From CAZDYP01 sp964509505 (GTDB lineage: Bacteria; Chloroflexota; Anaerolineae; JACRMK01), in NCBI GenBank assembly GCA_964509505.1, contig CAZDYP010000121.1, positions 1-16,724 of the forward strand: 16,724 nt of DNA. Reading direction: 5' to 3'. Made by a program: the position numbers and the translations under genes. Below are positions 1 to 5,826 of the stretch, piece after piece (position 1 is the stretch's first letter; each line of letters opens with the position of its first letter). The notes under the pieces are model-generated. The model was not told the origin of the DNA. It did no database searches and saw only the letters and a program-made list of their open reading frames with translations.

Positions 1-149
1 TTAGTCTGCATGAGGAGCGCTTGGTTGCGCTTGGTGTCGGGGTAACCGTGTCGGAAGAATGAACGCCAAACCCGATTCTTCGTGAGAAAGTCTATTACCT
101 CAGGGACGCTCGGGCGACGCAGCTTGAATGGCAAAAAGGGAATTTGCAT
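1..149 (-). CDS. Partial CDS (N-terminus), possibly cytochrome b-family subunit
   Basis: The frame opens at ATG (149-147) on the minus strand and stays open for 49 codons to the window edge. An AAGGAG ribosome-binding site lies eight bases upstream of the ATG, which fixes the start. The visible peptide begins MQIPFLPFKLRRPSV and contains WRSFFRHGYPDT followed by a polar stretch. A basic N-terminal leader with a W-R-x-x-F-R-H-G-x-P-D-T motif reminds me of the lead-in to cytochrome b/b6-type quinol oxidase subunits of Chloroflexota. That is memory of a family rather than proof, because no transmembrane helix or heme ligand falls inside the window. It reads divergently from the tRNA-Sec gene. 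Confidence that it is a gene is good; the product is tentative. Confidence 0.55.
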   Translation of the reverse strand, partial: MQIPFLPFKLRRPSVPEVIDFLTKNRVWRSFFRHGYPDTKRNQALLMQT

Positions 150-285
150 CTTTGCTGCTCCTTGCTCGCACATAAAATGGCGCACAGCGTAGTTCGCGGT
201 GCGCGGGTCAATTGTGAAGCATTTTACAAAAGGCATTGCATATTGTCAACATTGTTTGAACGCACAAGCCGTATGAGATACAACG

Positions 286-318
286 CGTGAAGTGTGAGGC
301 GTGAAGCGTGAAACGTAG
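286..318. repeat. Degenerate 7-bp tandem repeat, CGTGAAG type
   Basis: Four consecutive heptads (CGTGAAG, TGTGAGG, CGTGAAG, CGTGAAA) plus a partial fifth lie between the left-edge gene and the tRNA-Sec promoter. The same unit recurs after glpK (8400-8434) and across the rlmB stop (15966-15993). Confidence 0.85.
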
Positions 319-353
319 TAGTGACATGTGCCTCGCGTTTCCCGTCTCCCATT

Positions 354-381
354 TTGACGGATTTACAAATTTCACTATGCT
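354..381 (+). promoter_or_regulatory. Promoter of tRNA-Sec (sigma70-like)
   Basis: TTGACG (354-359) and TATGCT (376-381) are separated by 16 bases. Only seven bases separate the -10 box from G1 of the tRNA at 389, so the expected start site falls at or within a base of the mature tRNA 5' end. Confidence 0.6.
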
Positions 382-388
382 ATCGCGC

Positions 389-482
389 GGGGGTGGTTGT
401 GTCCCGGTGGATGCCACGGTCTTCAAAATCGCTGGAGGGCGTTACACACGGCCTCGGTGGGTTCGACTCCCATCCACTCCCG
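389..482 (+). tRNA. selC: tRNA-Sec (anticodon TCA)
   Basis: This 94-nt gene folds as a bacterial tRNA for selenocysteine, which reads UGA codons when delivered by SelB. The acceptor stem is eight pairs (389-396 with 474-481, one G-U), followed by discriminator G482. The D stem has six pairs (399-404 with 409-414) closing a four-base loop. The anticodon loop CTTCAAA (421-427) carries TCA at 423-425. The long variable arm (434-455) pairs GAGG with CCTC and CGT with ACG across one mismatch. The T arm pairs 457-461 with 469-473 around TTCGACT. An 8-bp acceptor plus 5-bp T stem, 6-bp D stem and 4-base D loop are the known distinguishing features of bacterial tRNA-Sec. CCA is not encoded. One imperfect pair (A416 with C432) lies at the top of the anticodon stem. 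No selA, selB or selD lies in the window. Confidence 0.93.
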
Positions 483-486
483 CTGT

Positions 487-507
487 GAGTCGCTAGTCAC
501 TAGTGCG
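487..507. repeat. Degenerate 7-bp tandem repeat, TAGTCAC type
   Basis: Three heptads (GAGTCGC, TAGTCAC, TAGTGCG) begin four bases after the tRNA-Sec gene. Their reverse complement occurs at 624-658, so the two tracts can pair with each other. Confidence 0.75.
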
Positions 508-635
508 GCTTTAGTAAAGATATTTTGCAGCCGGCGCTCGCCCGTTCGACATCGTTTGTCGCACGGAATGGGAACAGCGTTAGAGAACGCCTCCTCCTGC
601 ACCAAGGGGTTGTTAATCCTGCACTAGCGACTAGT
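492..635 (+). ncRNA. Candidate structured RNA or cruciform downstream of tRNA-Sec
   Basis: Bases 492-508 pair with about 619-635 in a stem of roughly 16 pairs with one mismatch and a few wobbles. Inside are two further hairpins: 542-566 (CCGT-CGAC over GTCG-ACGG) and 571-595 (GCGTT over AACGC, loop AGAG). The outer stem is built from inverted 7-bp repeats. I compared it by eye with 6S RNA, SRP RNA and tmRNA and recognise none of them. It could be a stable transcript downstream of tRNA-Sec, a terminator-like structure, or a by-product of inverted repeats flanking unrelated sequence. Either strand could be the functional one. Confidence 0.25.
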
Positions 636-658
636 AACTAGCGACTAACGACTAGCGA
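624..658. repeat. Degenerate 7-bp tandem repeat, CTAGCGA type, abutting a start codon
   Basis: Five exact-register heptads (CTAGCGA, CTAGTAA, CTAGCGA, CTAACGA, CTAGCGA) end six bases before the ATG at 665. They occupy the place where a ribosome-binding site would normally lie. Confidence 0.88.
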
Positions 659-664
659 CCAAAC

Positions 665-1075
665 ATGGAATTGACTCTCGCCCTGCTCGCCGACTACGCG
701 AACATTTCGCGCGAAGGCAAACTGAATATCATGGGCATCTTCGAGCAAATTCACGCGCAACAGTTTCCCGCCACGCATCCACAAATGCACTTAGTCATTC
801 GGCTCGAAGCGACGCCGTTTGAAGCAGGACAGCATACCGTCGGCTTATCGTTCATTGATGACGACGCCAACGAAGTTTTCTCGATTCGCGCGCCTTTAGA
901 GATTCCCGAAAGTTCAGCCGGGCAAAACCTCATCGTCCCCTCAATCTTCGCATTGAACGCCATCGCATTTCCGAAAGCGGGCATGTACGAATTCGTCATC
1001 ACGGTGGATGCCCAAGAATTGGGGCGCGTGCCGCTGCGTGTGTTGCGGCTGCTATCACAACCGATGAGTAATTAA
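665..1075 (+). CDS. DUF6941-like hypothetical protein
   Basis: A 136-residue protein begins MELTLALLADYANISREGKL, followed by NIMGIFEQI at 22-30. It has a predicted all-beta pattern: alternating hydrophobic strands at about 42-50, 59-67, 73-80, 89-103 and 108-127. This opening is characteristic of a family I know as DUF6941, short cytosolic proteins of unknown function common in Chloroflexota and Actinomycetota. The assignment rests on memory of the family. There is no signal peptide or membrane segment, and length is normal for the family. The ATG at 665 has no Shine-Dalgarno sequence; the upstream bases are the heptad tract at 624-658. The gene stands alone, with a 9-bp hairpin about 50 bases downstream. 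Confidence 0.85.
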   Translation: MELTLALLADYANISREGKLNIMGIFEQIHAQQFPATHPQMHLVIRLEATPFEAGQHTVGLSFIDDDANEVFSIRAPLEIPESSAGQNLIVPSIFALNAIAFPKAGMYEFVITVDAQELGRVPLRVLRLLSQPMSN

Positions 1076-1126
1076 CGTGAATGCGGGATAAGCCACAGCG
1101 AAGGCCATGCGCGCGCAACGCCGCGC

Positions 1127-1148
1127 CCAGCCGACCTCCGTCGGCTGG
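1127..1148. terminator. Hairpin downstream of the DUF6941-like gene
   Basis: A perfect 9-bp stem (CCAGCCGAC / GTCGGCTGG) with loop CTCC starts 51 bases after the stop codon. No T tract follows, so it is a weak terminator candidate or a palindromic dispersed repeat. Confidence 0.4.
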
Positions 1149-1213
1149 CACTGCACCCGCGCAGGCAGGTTTCACAGTGAGTAGGCGTGATGTTCAATCG
1201 CCCGCAACTTATG

Positions 1214-1312
1214 TTGTCCTTGCGAGTGAAACAATGCCATCTCTCATTGTCAGCGGGAGACTGCTTCGCAAATTTATCTTGAGCAAAATCGAAGGACTCG
1301 CCGTGACGCCCT
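1214..1312. repeat. Remnants of dispersed palindromic (REP-like) repeats
   Basis: The phrase CCTTGCGAGTGAAACAATG (1218-1236), then GGGAGACTGCTTCGCAA (1255-1271), then TTATCTTGAGCAAAATCG (1274-1291) followed by AAGGACTCG resemble degraded versions of two intergenic palindromes that recur in many bacterial draft genomes. The similarity is from memory. There is no credible gene in 1076-1353. Confidence 0.35.
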
Positions 1313-1353
1313 TGCGTAAGGTGAGTTAGTAATTACTTTTTACAGAGAAATAT

Positions 1354-2856
1354 ATGACCCCCCAATTCAACGACCTCCTCTCTCGTATCCACGAAATCCA
1401 CGACCTGCGCATGGCGAGCTCTATCTTGAGCTGGGATCAAGAAACCAACATGCCTCGTGGCGGCACGCAAGCGCGCGCGCAGCAGCTGGCAACGCTCAAC
1501 CGCCTTGCTCATCAAAAATTCACCGATGAGGCGCTGGGGCAATTGCTCACAGAGCTGAAGCCTGTCACAGCGCAAATGCCTTACGATTCGTTTGAAGCCA
1601 GTCTCGTGCGCATTGTGTGGGACGACTTTGAGCGACAAATCAAAGTGCCAACGGAGCTGGTTGTCGAGCTGACGCGCACGGGCGCGGAGGCGCGGCAAGC
1701 ATGGCGTGAGGCGCGCGAGCAAAATGACTTCGAGCTCTTTCGCCCAGTGTTCGAAAAAATGCTCATGCTCATTCGCCGCTATGCCGAATGTTTCAAGCCT
1801 TATGAGCGCATCTACGATCCATTACTCGATCGCGCTGAACGTGGCTTGACGACGAGCGAGTTGCTCCAACTATTTGCGACGCTCAAAAAAGAAATCGTGC
1901 CGTTGGTCAAAGCCATTGCCGCCAAGAGCGACGCGGTGGATGATAGCGTATTGTGGCAAGCGTATGCTGAACAGCCGCAATGGGATTTTGGGTTGGAGGT
2001 GGCGCGGGCGTTTGGCTATGACATGGAACGTGGACGGCAAGACCGCTCCGCGCATCCATTCACGACAGGGTTCTCGATGGGCGACGTGCGAATTACGACG
2101 CGTATCAATCCAAACTGTTTGTCACAAGGGTTGTTTGCGACGCTGCACGAAACGGGGCATGGGCTTTACATGCAGGGCCACGATAGGTCATTGGAACGCA
2201 CGCCGTTGGCGTATGGCATTTCGGGCGGCTTTCACGAATCGCAATCGCGCATGTGGGAGAACCTTGTCGGACGTAGCCGCGAGTTTTGGGTATATTGGTT
2301 TCCGCGTCTGCGCGACTATTTCCCCGCGCAATTGGCAAACTGCGATACGGAAAAATTTTATCGCGCCGTCAACAAAGTGATGCCGTCGTTGATTCGCGTC
2401 GAGGCTGACGAGGTGACGTACAATTTGCACATCATGTTGCGCTGCGAGTTGGAAATCGACATGCTAGAGGGGCGCTTGCCCAGCAAAGACGTGCCGCAAG
2501 CATGGAACGCGAAGATACAAGAGTATCTGGGCATCACACCGCCGAATGATCGTGAGGGGTGTTTGCAAGACATTCATTGGTCGGGCGGCTTCGGCAGCTT
2601 TCCATCCTACCTACTCGGCAATTTGTATAGCGCGCAGCTGTTCGAGCGCGCCTTACAAGACATGCCCGACTTGCCTCACCAATTTGCGCGCGGCGAATAC
2701 TTGCCGTTGCTTGCATGGTATCGCACGAACTTGCACGCACACGGACGCAAGTTCACACCCAAAGAAATGATTCAACGGCTTACAGGCAAGTTGCTGTCGG
2801 TGGAGCCGTGGGCGCGGTACGTGAAGGGGAAGTTTGGGGAGATTTATGGGGTGTAA
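1354..2856 (+). CDS. Carboxypeptidase Taq, peptidase family M32
   Basis: This 500-residue zinc metallocarboxypeptidase removes C-terminal residues from peptides in the cytosol and probably takes part in peptide turnover. The zinc site is plain: HETGH at 265-269 followed by Glu295 in HESQSRMWEN. The distance of 30 residues from the first His to the third ligand matches the family. The typical N-terminal motif ILSWDQETNMP lies at about 24-34, and length is typical (about 500). The protein is complete with no frameshift. The start at 1354 follows an AGAGAA stretch, a weak ribosome-binding site. No partner gene is adjacent. The TAA stop (2854-2856) lies inside a 7-bp repeat tract, and two hairpins separate it from the convergent glycosyltransferase. 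Confidence 0.96.
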   Translation: MTPQFNDLLSRIHEIHDLRMASSILSWDQETNMPRGGTQARAQQLATLNRLAHQKFTDEALGQLLTELKPVTAQMPYDSFEASLVRIVWDDFERQIKVPTELVVELTRTGAEARQAWREAREQNDFELFRPVFEKMLMLIRRYAECFKPYERIYDPLLDRAERGLTTSELLQLFATLKKEIVPLVKAIAAKSDAVDDSVLWQAYAEQPQWDFGLEVARAFGYDMERGRQDRSAHPFTTGFSMGDVRITTRINPNCLSQGLFATLHETGHGLYMQGHDRSLERTPLAYGISGGFHESQSRMWENLVGRSREFWVYWFPRLRDYFPAQLANCDTEKFYRAVNKVMPSLIRVEADEVTYNLHIMLRCELEIDMLEGRLPSKDVPQAWNAKIQEYLGITPPNDREGCLQDIHWSGGFGSFPSYLLGNLYSAQLFERALQDMPDLPHQFARGEYLPLLAWYRTNLHAHGRKFTPKEMIQRLTGKLLSVEPWARYVKGKFGEIYGV

Positions 2857-2886
2857 TTGGTCAGTGGTAATTAGTCGTTAGAGACC
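2852..2886. repeat. Degenerate 7-bp tandem repeat containing the M32 stop codon
   Basis: Five heptads (TGTAATT, GGTCAGT, GGTAATT, AGTCGTT, AGAGACC) overlap the last codon and stop of the carboxypeptidase gene. Confidence 0.65.
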
Positions 2887-2907
2887 GTGAATCGCTGCTT
2901 ACGCTAA

Positions 2908-2937
2908 ACCTGACAGGTTTCTGAAAACCTGTCAGGT
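2908..2937. terminator. Perfect palindrome / hairpin after the M32 gene
   Basis: ACCTGACAGGTTT and its exact reverse complement form a 13-bp stem with loop CTGA. It may be a rho-independent terminator lacking a long T run, or a dispersed palindromic repeat. Its core layout (…GGTTT, short loop, AAACC…, then GGTCT) resembles the arms of the 134-bp elements at 6675 and 15035. Confidence 0.6.
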
Positions 2938-2988
2938 CTTGAAGCGTTACCGATTTTGAACATCAAAACTCATTGGCATTAGAGATTA

Positions 2989-3023
2989 AAACCGCCTGTG
3001 GCTTCATCCCTCACAGGCGGTTT
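2989..3023. terminator. Bidirectional terminator between convergent genes
   Basis: A perfect 12-bp stem (AAACCGCCTGTG / CACAGGCGGTTT) encloses an 11-base loop. On the plus strand it is followed by CGTTT. On the minus strand the stem runs into TTTTAAT. It sits between the converging M32 and GT2 genes, as expected for a shared terminator. Confidence 0.8.
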
Positions 3024-3028
3024 CGTTT

Positions 3029-3077
3029 GCTAGCTGCTACTGGCTATGCGCTATCCGCCATTCGCCATCCGCTACTT
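3029..3077. repeat. Degenerate 7-bp tandem repeat containing the GT2 stop codon
   Basis: Seven heptads in exact register (GCTAGCT, GCTACTG, GCTATGC, GCTATCC, GCCATTC, GCCATCC, GCTACTT) run up to and across the stop codon (3072-3074, minus strand) of the glycosyltransferase. Confidence 0.85.
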
Positions 3078-4571
3078 CGGCGTCGTGACATACGACAGCT
3101 CTTTGCCGCGCATCAAACGCAGATAGGCTTGGATGTAGGGCAGGCTGAAATAGAACACGGCGGCAAGCGGTAAGAGGAGCCATTCGCTCCAATACAAAAG
3201 GCGTTGAATGCCTGAGAGCGTTTGCGGACGTGGGGCGAACTGTCCGCGCAATTTAATGTTGATGGCAAGTCCCGCGATGATGCCGACGGCGCTCGGCGCA
3301 AGGATCAGCGAGGTAATCAGCGCGAGCGATACGCCCATGATGTCCATGCGCACTGCGGGGTTGATGAACGGCGGCAACATCGCGCCAAACGTGATGACGA
3401 ACCACGACGCGGGCATGAGCAGCAACGTCTCAACGTACGGGAAGCATTTCTGAAGCTTGCGCGTCAACGAGATTTCGCCATGTCGCAGCCATTGGTTGGC
3501 GACGAACGGCAAATTGGATACTGTCCATGCCCAACGACTCATCTGCTGGTATTGCGCGCTCAAAGCATCGCGCAACGTGCGCGCTCCAATTGCGTCGAGC
3601 CCTGCGGTGAGATAGATCGGCAGCACCTCGACCTGTCCTTTGAGTTTGAAGAACGCGCGGAAGAAGATGTGTCCATCCTCAATTAGCACGGCGGGATCCC
3701 AATAGCCAATGTCTTCGAGCAAGCGCAAACTCATCGAGTAAATCGCCGTCGTCAAGCGCGCGTAATGCGAAGCGCCCGTCACGTAACCAAACGTCCAGAA
3801 CGCGCTGAACGCGCGAATGACGGCGCGCACGTCCCAGATATTGTTCAAGATGAGCATGATGCCTTGAAAAAATTTGCGCGTTGGATTAGGCGCGGTAAGA
3901 AATTGCACGGACAACGCCGCGAGGTATTGCGGATGCAACCGTGTGTCGGCGTCAATCGTCGTCACCATCACGCGCGCCGTATCCCAACCGAGCTCGTGCG
4001 CGAACTTGCTGAGTTGTCGCGCAGCATAGGTGAGGTTGGAGCCTTTGCTGGCTTTTTCGTGCGCGAGCAATGGATGAAACGTTGCCCAACAATGGCCGAA
4101 GCGTTGCGCGAAGCGCGCACGCAAAATTTCAGCTTTGGCGGCTGCGGTTGCCTCACGTTCTTCCATCGCCAAGATGACGTGCAACTGCTCGCGTGGATAC
4201 ACGCACTGCGCCAAGCGTTCCAACGTCGCCGCCAATACTTCAACGCGCTCGCTATAATTGGGAATGATGACGATTTGTTGGACGGGCTTGTTCAGTTGCC
4301 GATAGCACGCCAGCCAATCTACCTTCAACCACGCTTGCAAACGGCGATACGAGTGAATGCCGCTCACTGCGCCATAGATCGCTTGAAACGTCCAATATAG
4401 GTCATACGCGACCAGCACATAAGCCAACGTCGTCGGCAAGAGCCACGCGCCCCACACTGGCAACGACAAAATTGCAAAGAACAGCATGCCAAACAGCAGC
4501 GCAAACGGACGTTCTTGCAACGGCGCGCGTGTAGAAGCCGCCCGACGCAAAGGGGTAGTGTGTGTATTCAT
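3072..4571 (-). CDS. Membrane glycosyltransferase, GT2 family (processive-type motifs)
   Basis: About 499 residues when started at the ATG at 4571. An upstream in-frame ATG at 4595 lies in repeat sequence and would add eight residues, so I prefer 4571. Two N-terminal transmembrane segments (about 22-40 and 42-62) precede a GT-A domain with DAD at 207-209 (metal and nucleotide-sugar binding), EDGH at 298-301 (the catalytic acid region) and QMSRW at 343-347. QxxRW is the signature of processive beta-glycosyltransferases such as cellulose or hyaluronan synthases. Several membrane helices follow at the C-terminus. It probably builds or extrudes a cell-surface glycan; the sugar is unknown. No SD is evident. 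No cellulose-synthase partner (BcsB or PilZ domain) is present, so a different polymer or a single-sugar transfer is equally possible. Confidence 0.88.
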   Translation of the reverse strand: MNTHTTPLRRAASTRAPLQERPFALLFGMLFFAILSLPVWGAWLLPTTLAYVLVAYDLYWTFQAIYGAVSGIHSYRRLQAWLKVDWLACYRQLNKPVQQIVIIPNYSERVEVLAATLERLAQCVYPREQLHVILAMEEREATAAAKAEILRARFAQRFGHCWATFHPLLAHEKASKGSNLTYAARQLSKFAHELGWDTARVMVTTIDADTRLHPQYLAALSVQFLTAPNPTRKFFQGIMLILNNIWDVRAVIRAFSAFWTFGYVTGASHYARLTTAIYSMSLRLLEDIGYWDPAVLIEDGHIFFRAFFKLKGQVEVLPIYLTAGLDAIGARTLRDALSAQYQQMSRWAWTVSNLPFVANQWLRHGEISLTRKLQKCFPYVETLLLMPASWFVITFGAMLPPFINPAVRMDIMGVSLALITSLILAPSAVGIIAGLAINIKLRGQFAPRPQTLSGIQRLLYWSEWLLLPLAAVFYFSLPYIQAYLRLMRGKELSYVTTPK

Positions 4572-4576
4572 GCGTA

Positions 4577-4660
4577 GTAATGGGTAATGGCTCATTAGTC
4601 ATTGGTCATTGCGCTGGCATTGAGCCCCAATTACCAATGACTCATTACTCTTTACTCCTA
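4577..4660. repeat. Degenerate 7-bp tandem repeat between two minus-strand genes
   Basis: Twelve heptads in register start with GTAATGG GTAATGG and pass through GTCATTG GTCATTG to ACCAATG ACTCATT ACTCTTT, so the two halves are roughly inverted. They fill the whole gap between the GT2 start and the next gene and include that gene's stop codon (4645-4647). Confidence 0.85.
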
Positions 4661-4785
4661 AGAATCGCCTCCGTCTTCTCCCACTCTTGGTCGAGCGATT
4701 CGATTTTGGATTTGAGCGTCACCAAAATTTCAGGGCGAGGCTGTCGCTCGAACTCTTTCGACAATGCATTAATCACTTCGGCGAT
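4645..4785 (-). CDS. Truncated CDS (C-terminus only), unknown function
   Basis: The last 46 codons of a minus-strand gene are visible before the assembly gap at 4786. The sequence (IAEVINALSKEFERQ … KTEAILRSKE) is charged and has an amphipathic, probably helical or coiled-coil pattern with no membrane segment. I do not recognise the family. Codon use and the absence of stops support coding, but only the terminal fragment can be read. The TAA stop lies in the repeat tract. Gap length is unknown (100 Ns is a placeholder), so the gene's start and size cannot be judged. Confidence 0.5.
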   Translation of the reverse strand: MAEVINALSKEFERQPRPEILVTLKSKIESLDQEWEKTEAILRSKE

Positions 4786-4885
4786 NNNNNNNNNNNNNNN
4801 NNNNNNNNNNNNNNNNNNNNNNNNNNNNNNNNNNNNNNNNNNNNNNNNNNNNNNNNNNNNNNNNNNNNNNNNNNNNNNNNNNNNN
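4786..4885. other. Assembly gap (100 Ns)
   Basis: A run of exactly 100 undetermined bases marks a scaffold join of unknown true length. 7-bp repeat tracts lie on both sides (4577-4660 and 4888-4950), and the one on the right begins within three bases of the gap. Confidence 0.99.
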
Positions 4886-4887
4886 TA

Positions 4888-4950
4888 GCGAATGGCGAAT
4901 AGCGGATGGTGGACTATCGTCTGCCACCTGCCATCGGTCATCTACTATCC
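4888..4950. repeat. Degenerate 7-bp tandem repeat containing the flavin reductase stop codon
   Basis: Nine heptads in register (starting GCGAATG, GCGAATA, GCGGATG, GTGGACT) run from the assembly gap across the stop codon at 4945-4947 (minus strand). Confidence 0.85.
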
Positions 4951-5421
4951 CGCGTATCGAAAGCCCGTTTCTTTCAACGACAAGGTCGTGCCTTCGCGTA
5001 TCACTCCTGCGTCCACCACCTCGCCTACCATGAGCCAGTGGTCGCCGGCTTCGCTTTGCCCGCGCACCGCGCACTCGAACCAGCTCAACGCTTCGGGCAA
5101 CACGATGCCACCTGCTGGCGATGCTTGCGTCACCCGATTGGCGAGCTTGTCGCCCACCTTATCCGAATGTCGCCCGAACCAACCTGCCAGCTCGCGCTGA
5201 CCTGTCTCCAAGACATTCACGACGAAGCGTCCACTTTGTTGAACAACTTTGAGCGTGTGCGCTTCCTTCTCAAAAGCAATCACGACTAGCGGCGGCTCAA
5301 ACGAACACTGCGTCAACCAGTTCACCAAACACGCGCCGCGCTCGTTTTCCGTGCGCGTCGTCACTACATACAAACCATACGAGACCATACGCAAGGCGGT
5401 CTTTTTGGCGTTCGCATCCAT
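4945..5421 (-). CDS. Flavin reductase-like domain protein
   Basis: A 158-residue single-domain protein of the flavin reductase-like (FMN-binding split barrel) family. It starts MDANAKKTALRMVSYGLYVVTTR. Typical features are the early YGLYVVTTR strand, CLVNWLTQCSFEPPLVVIAF (31-50) and the FVVNVL segment (66-71) that contributes to the flavin site. It could reduce FMN or FAD with NAD(P)H for a partner monooxygenase or act as a flavoredoxin-type electron carrier; no partner gene is nearby. Length is normal. A GAGGGA ribosome-binding site lies just upstream of the ATG, inside the adjacent 7-bp repeat tract. The TAG stop also lies in a repeat tract. It is cytosolic with no signal peptide. Confidence 0.93.
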   Translation of the reverse strand: MDANAKKTALRMVSYGLYVVTTRTENERGACLVNWLTQCSFEPPLVVIAFEKEAHTLKVVQQSGRFVVNVLETGQRELAGWFGRHSDKVGDKLANRVTQASPAGGIVLPEALSWFECAVRGQSEAGDHWLMVGEVVDAGVIREGTTLSLKETGFRYAG

Positions 5422-5423
5422 CG

Positions 5424-5514
5424 TTAGTCCCTCGTTTCTAGTCGTTAGTCGCTCGTTGCTCGTCGTTGGGCGTTAGCAACTGATTGCTAGCGACAAGCGA
5501 CGAATGACTAGCGA
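5424..5514. repeat. Longest 7-bp tandem repeat tract in the window (13 units)
   Basis: Thirteen consecutive heptads hold exact register: TTAGTCC, CTCGTTT, CTAGTCG, TTAGTCG and onward to CTAGCGA. The orientation changes midway, from CTAGTCG-type to its complement-like CTAGCGA. It fills the divergent gap between the flavin reductase and the small Cys-motif gene and supplies the ribosome-binding site of the former and the -35 box of the latter. Confidence 0.9.
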
Positions 5515-5532
5515 CTGCATTTATGGTATCAT
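5504..5532 (+). promoter_or_regulatory. Putative promoter of the small Cys-motif gene
   Basis: ATGACT (5504-5509) and TATCAT (5527-5532) are 17 bases apart, a moderate sigma70-type match about 47 bases upstream of the ATG at 5579. The -35 hexamer lies in the 7-bp repeat tract. Confidence 0.4.
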
Positions 5533-5578
5533 CGCATACACACATTGCAAAATCATTTTGTCATTGCATGGAGAACGT

Positions 5579-5734
5579 ATGACCGCTCGTAAGAAGGGCT
5601 TGGGTGTTGTTATCAGCAATTGGAATCAGCCGATGCCATTGACTGAGAAGATTTACAAAGCGTTTCGCAATCTGACAATTCGCGTCGTCAAGCGACAAAC
5701 ATGTTGTGGGCATGACGGCGAACCCGGATGTTGA
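5579..5734 (+). CDS. Small Cys-motif protein, unknown function
   Basis: A 51-residue protein. The start at 5579 follows GGAGA at a short spacing; a longer in-frame start at 5504 would place the promoter and repeat in the coding region and is less likely. The N-terminal two thirds are basic and may form an amphipathic helix (PLTEKIYKAFRNLTIRVVKR). The C-terminus is CCGHDGEPGC, with three Cys and one His able to bind a metal or form a redox centre. I have a vague memory of similar short proteins ending in this motif in Chloroflexota but cannot name a family. No partner is obvious. The stop is TGA; see the rejected list for why I do not read it as selenocysteine. Confidence 0.6.
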   Translation: MTARKKGLGVVISNWNQPMPLTEKIYKAFRNLTIRVVKRQTCCGHDGEPGC

Positions 5735-5819
5735 CAAGCAGAGCATGAACATGATGCGCCCGTGGGGCGCGAATGAACTTATGACCGTCGTCAAGTATTT
5801 GGAAACAGCACAAGCATAA
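5712..5819 (+). CDS. Possible overlapping 35-residue ORF
   Basis: A second frame opens at ATG 5712 inside the end of the small Cys-motif gene and ends at TAA 5819, seven bases before the hydrolase start. The peptide starts MTANPDVDKQSMNMMRPWG and ends KYLETAQA. It has no ribosome-binding site of its own and could be translated by coupling or arise from a frameshift at the end of the upstream gene. Support is weak: length and context only. Confidence 0.2.
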   Translation: MTANPDVDKQSMNMMRPWGANELMTVVKYLETAQA

Positions 5820-5826
5820 AACCACT

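Noticed and set aside
492..635. 6S RNA, SRP RNA or tmRNA identity for the structured block
   Set aside because: The block is branched rather than rod-like, and it lacks the SRP domain IV GGAAGGAAGC-type motif and any tmRNA tag or tRNA-like ends.
1081..1329. An 82-codon open frame after the DUF6941-like gene
   Set aside because: It spans a palindrome and repeat remnants, has no ribosome-binding site and codes for a low-complexity Ala/Pro/Arg peptide with no domain character.
3765..4400. A 211-codon plus-strand frame opposite the GT2 gene
   Set aside because: It is the antisense shadow of a well-supported glycosyltransferase with catalytic motifs; the antisense product is Arg-rich with no domain.
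5424..5514. CRISPR array
   Set aside because: The unit is seven bases with no spacers and steady drift between units. No cas genes are present.
5732..5805. The TGA after CCGHDGEPGC as a selenocysteine codon, given the tRNA-Sec gene in the window
   Set aside because: The frame continues for only 13 further codons before another TGA. The extension has no recognisable motif, and no stable hairpin is evident just downstream.
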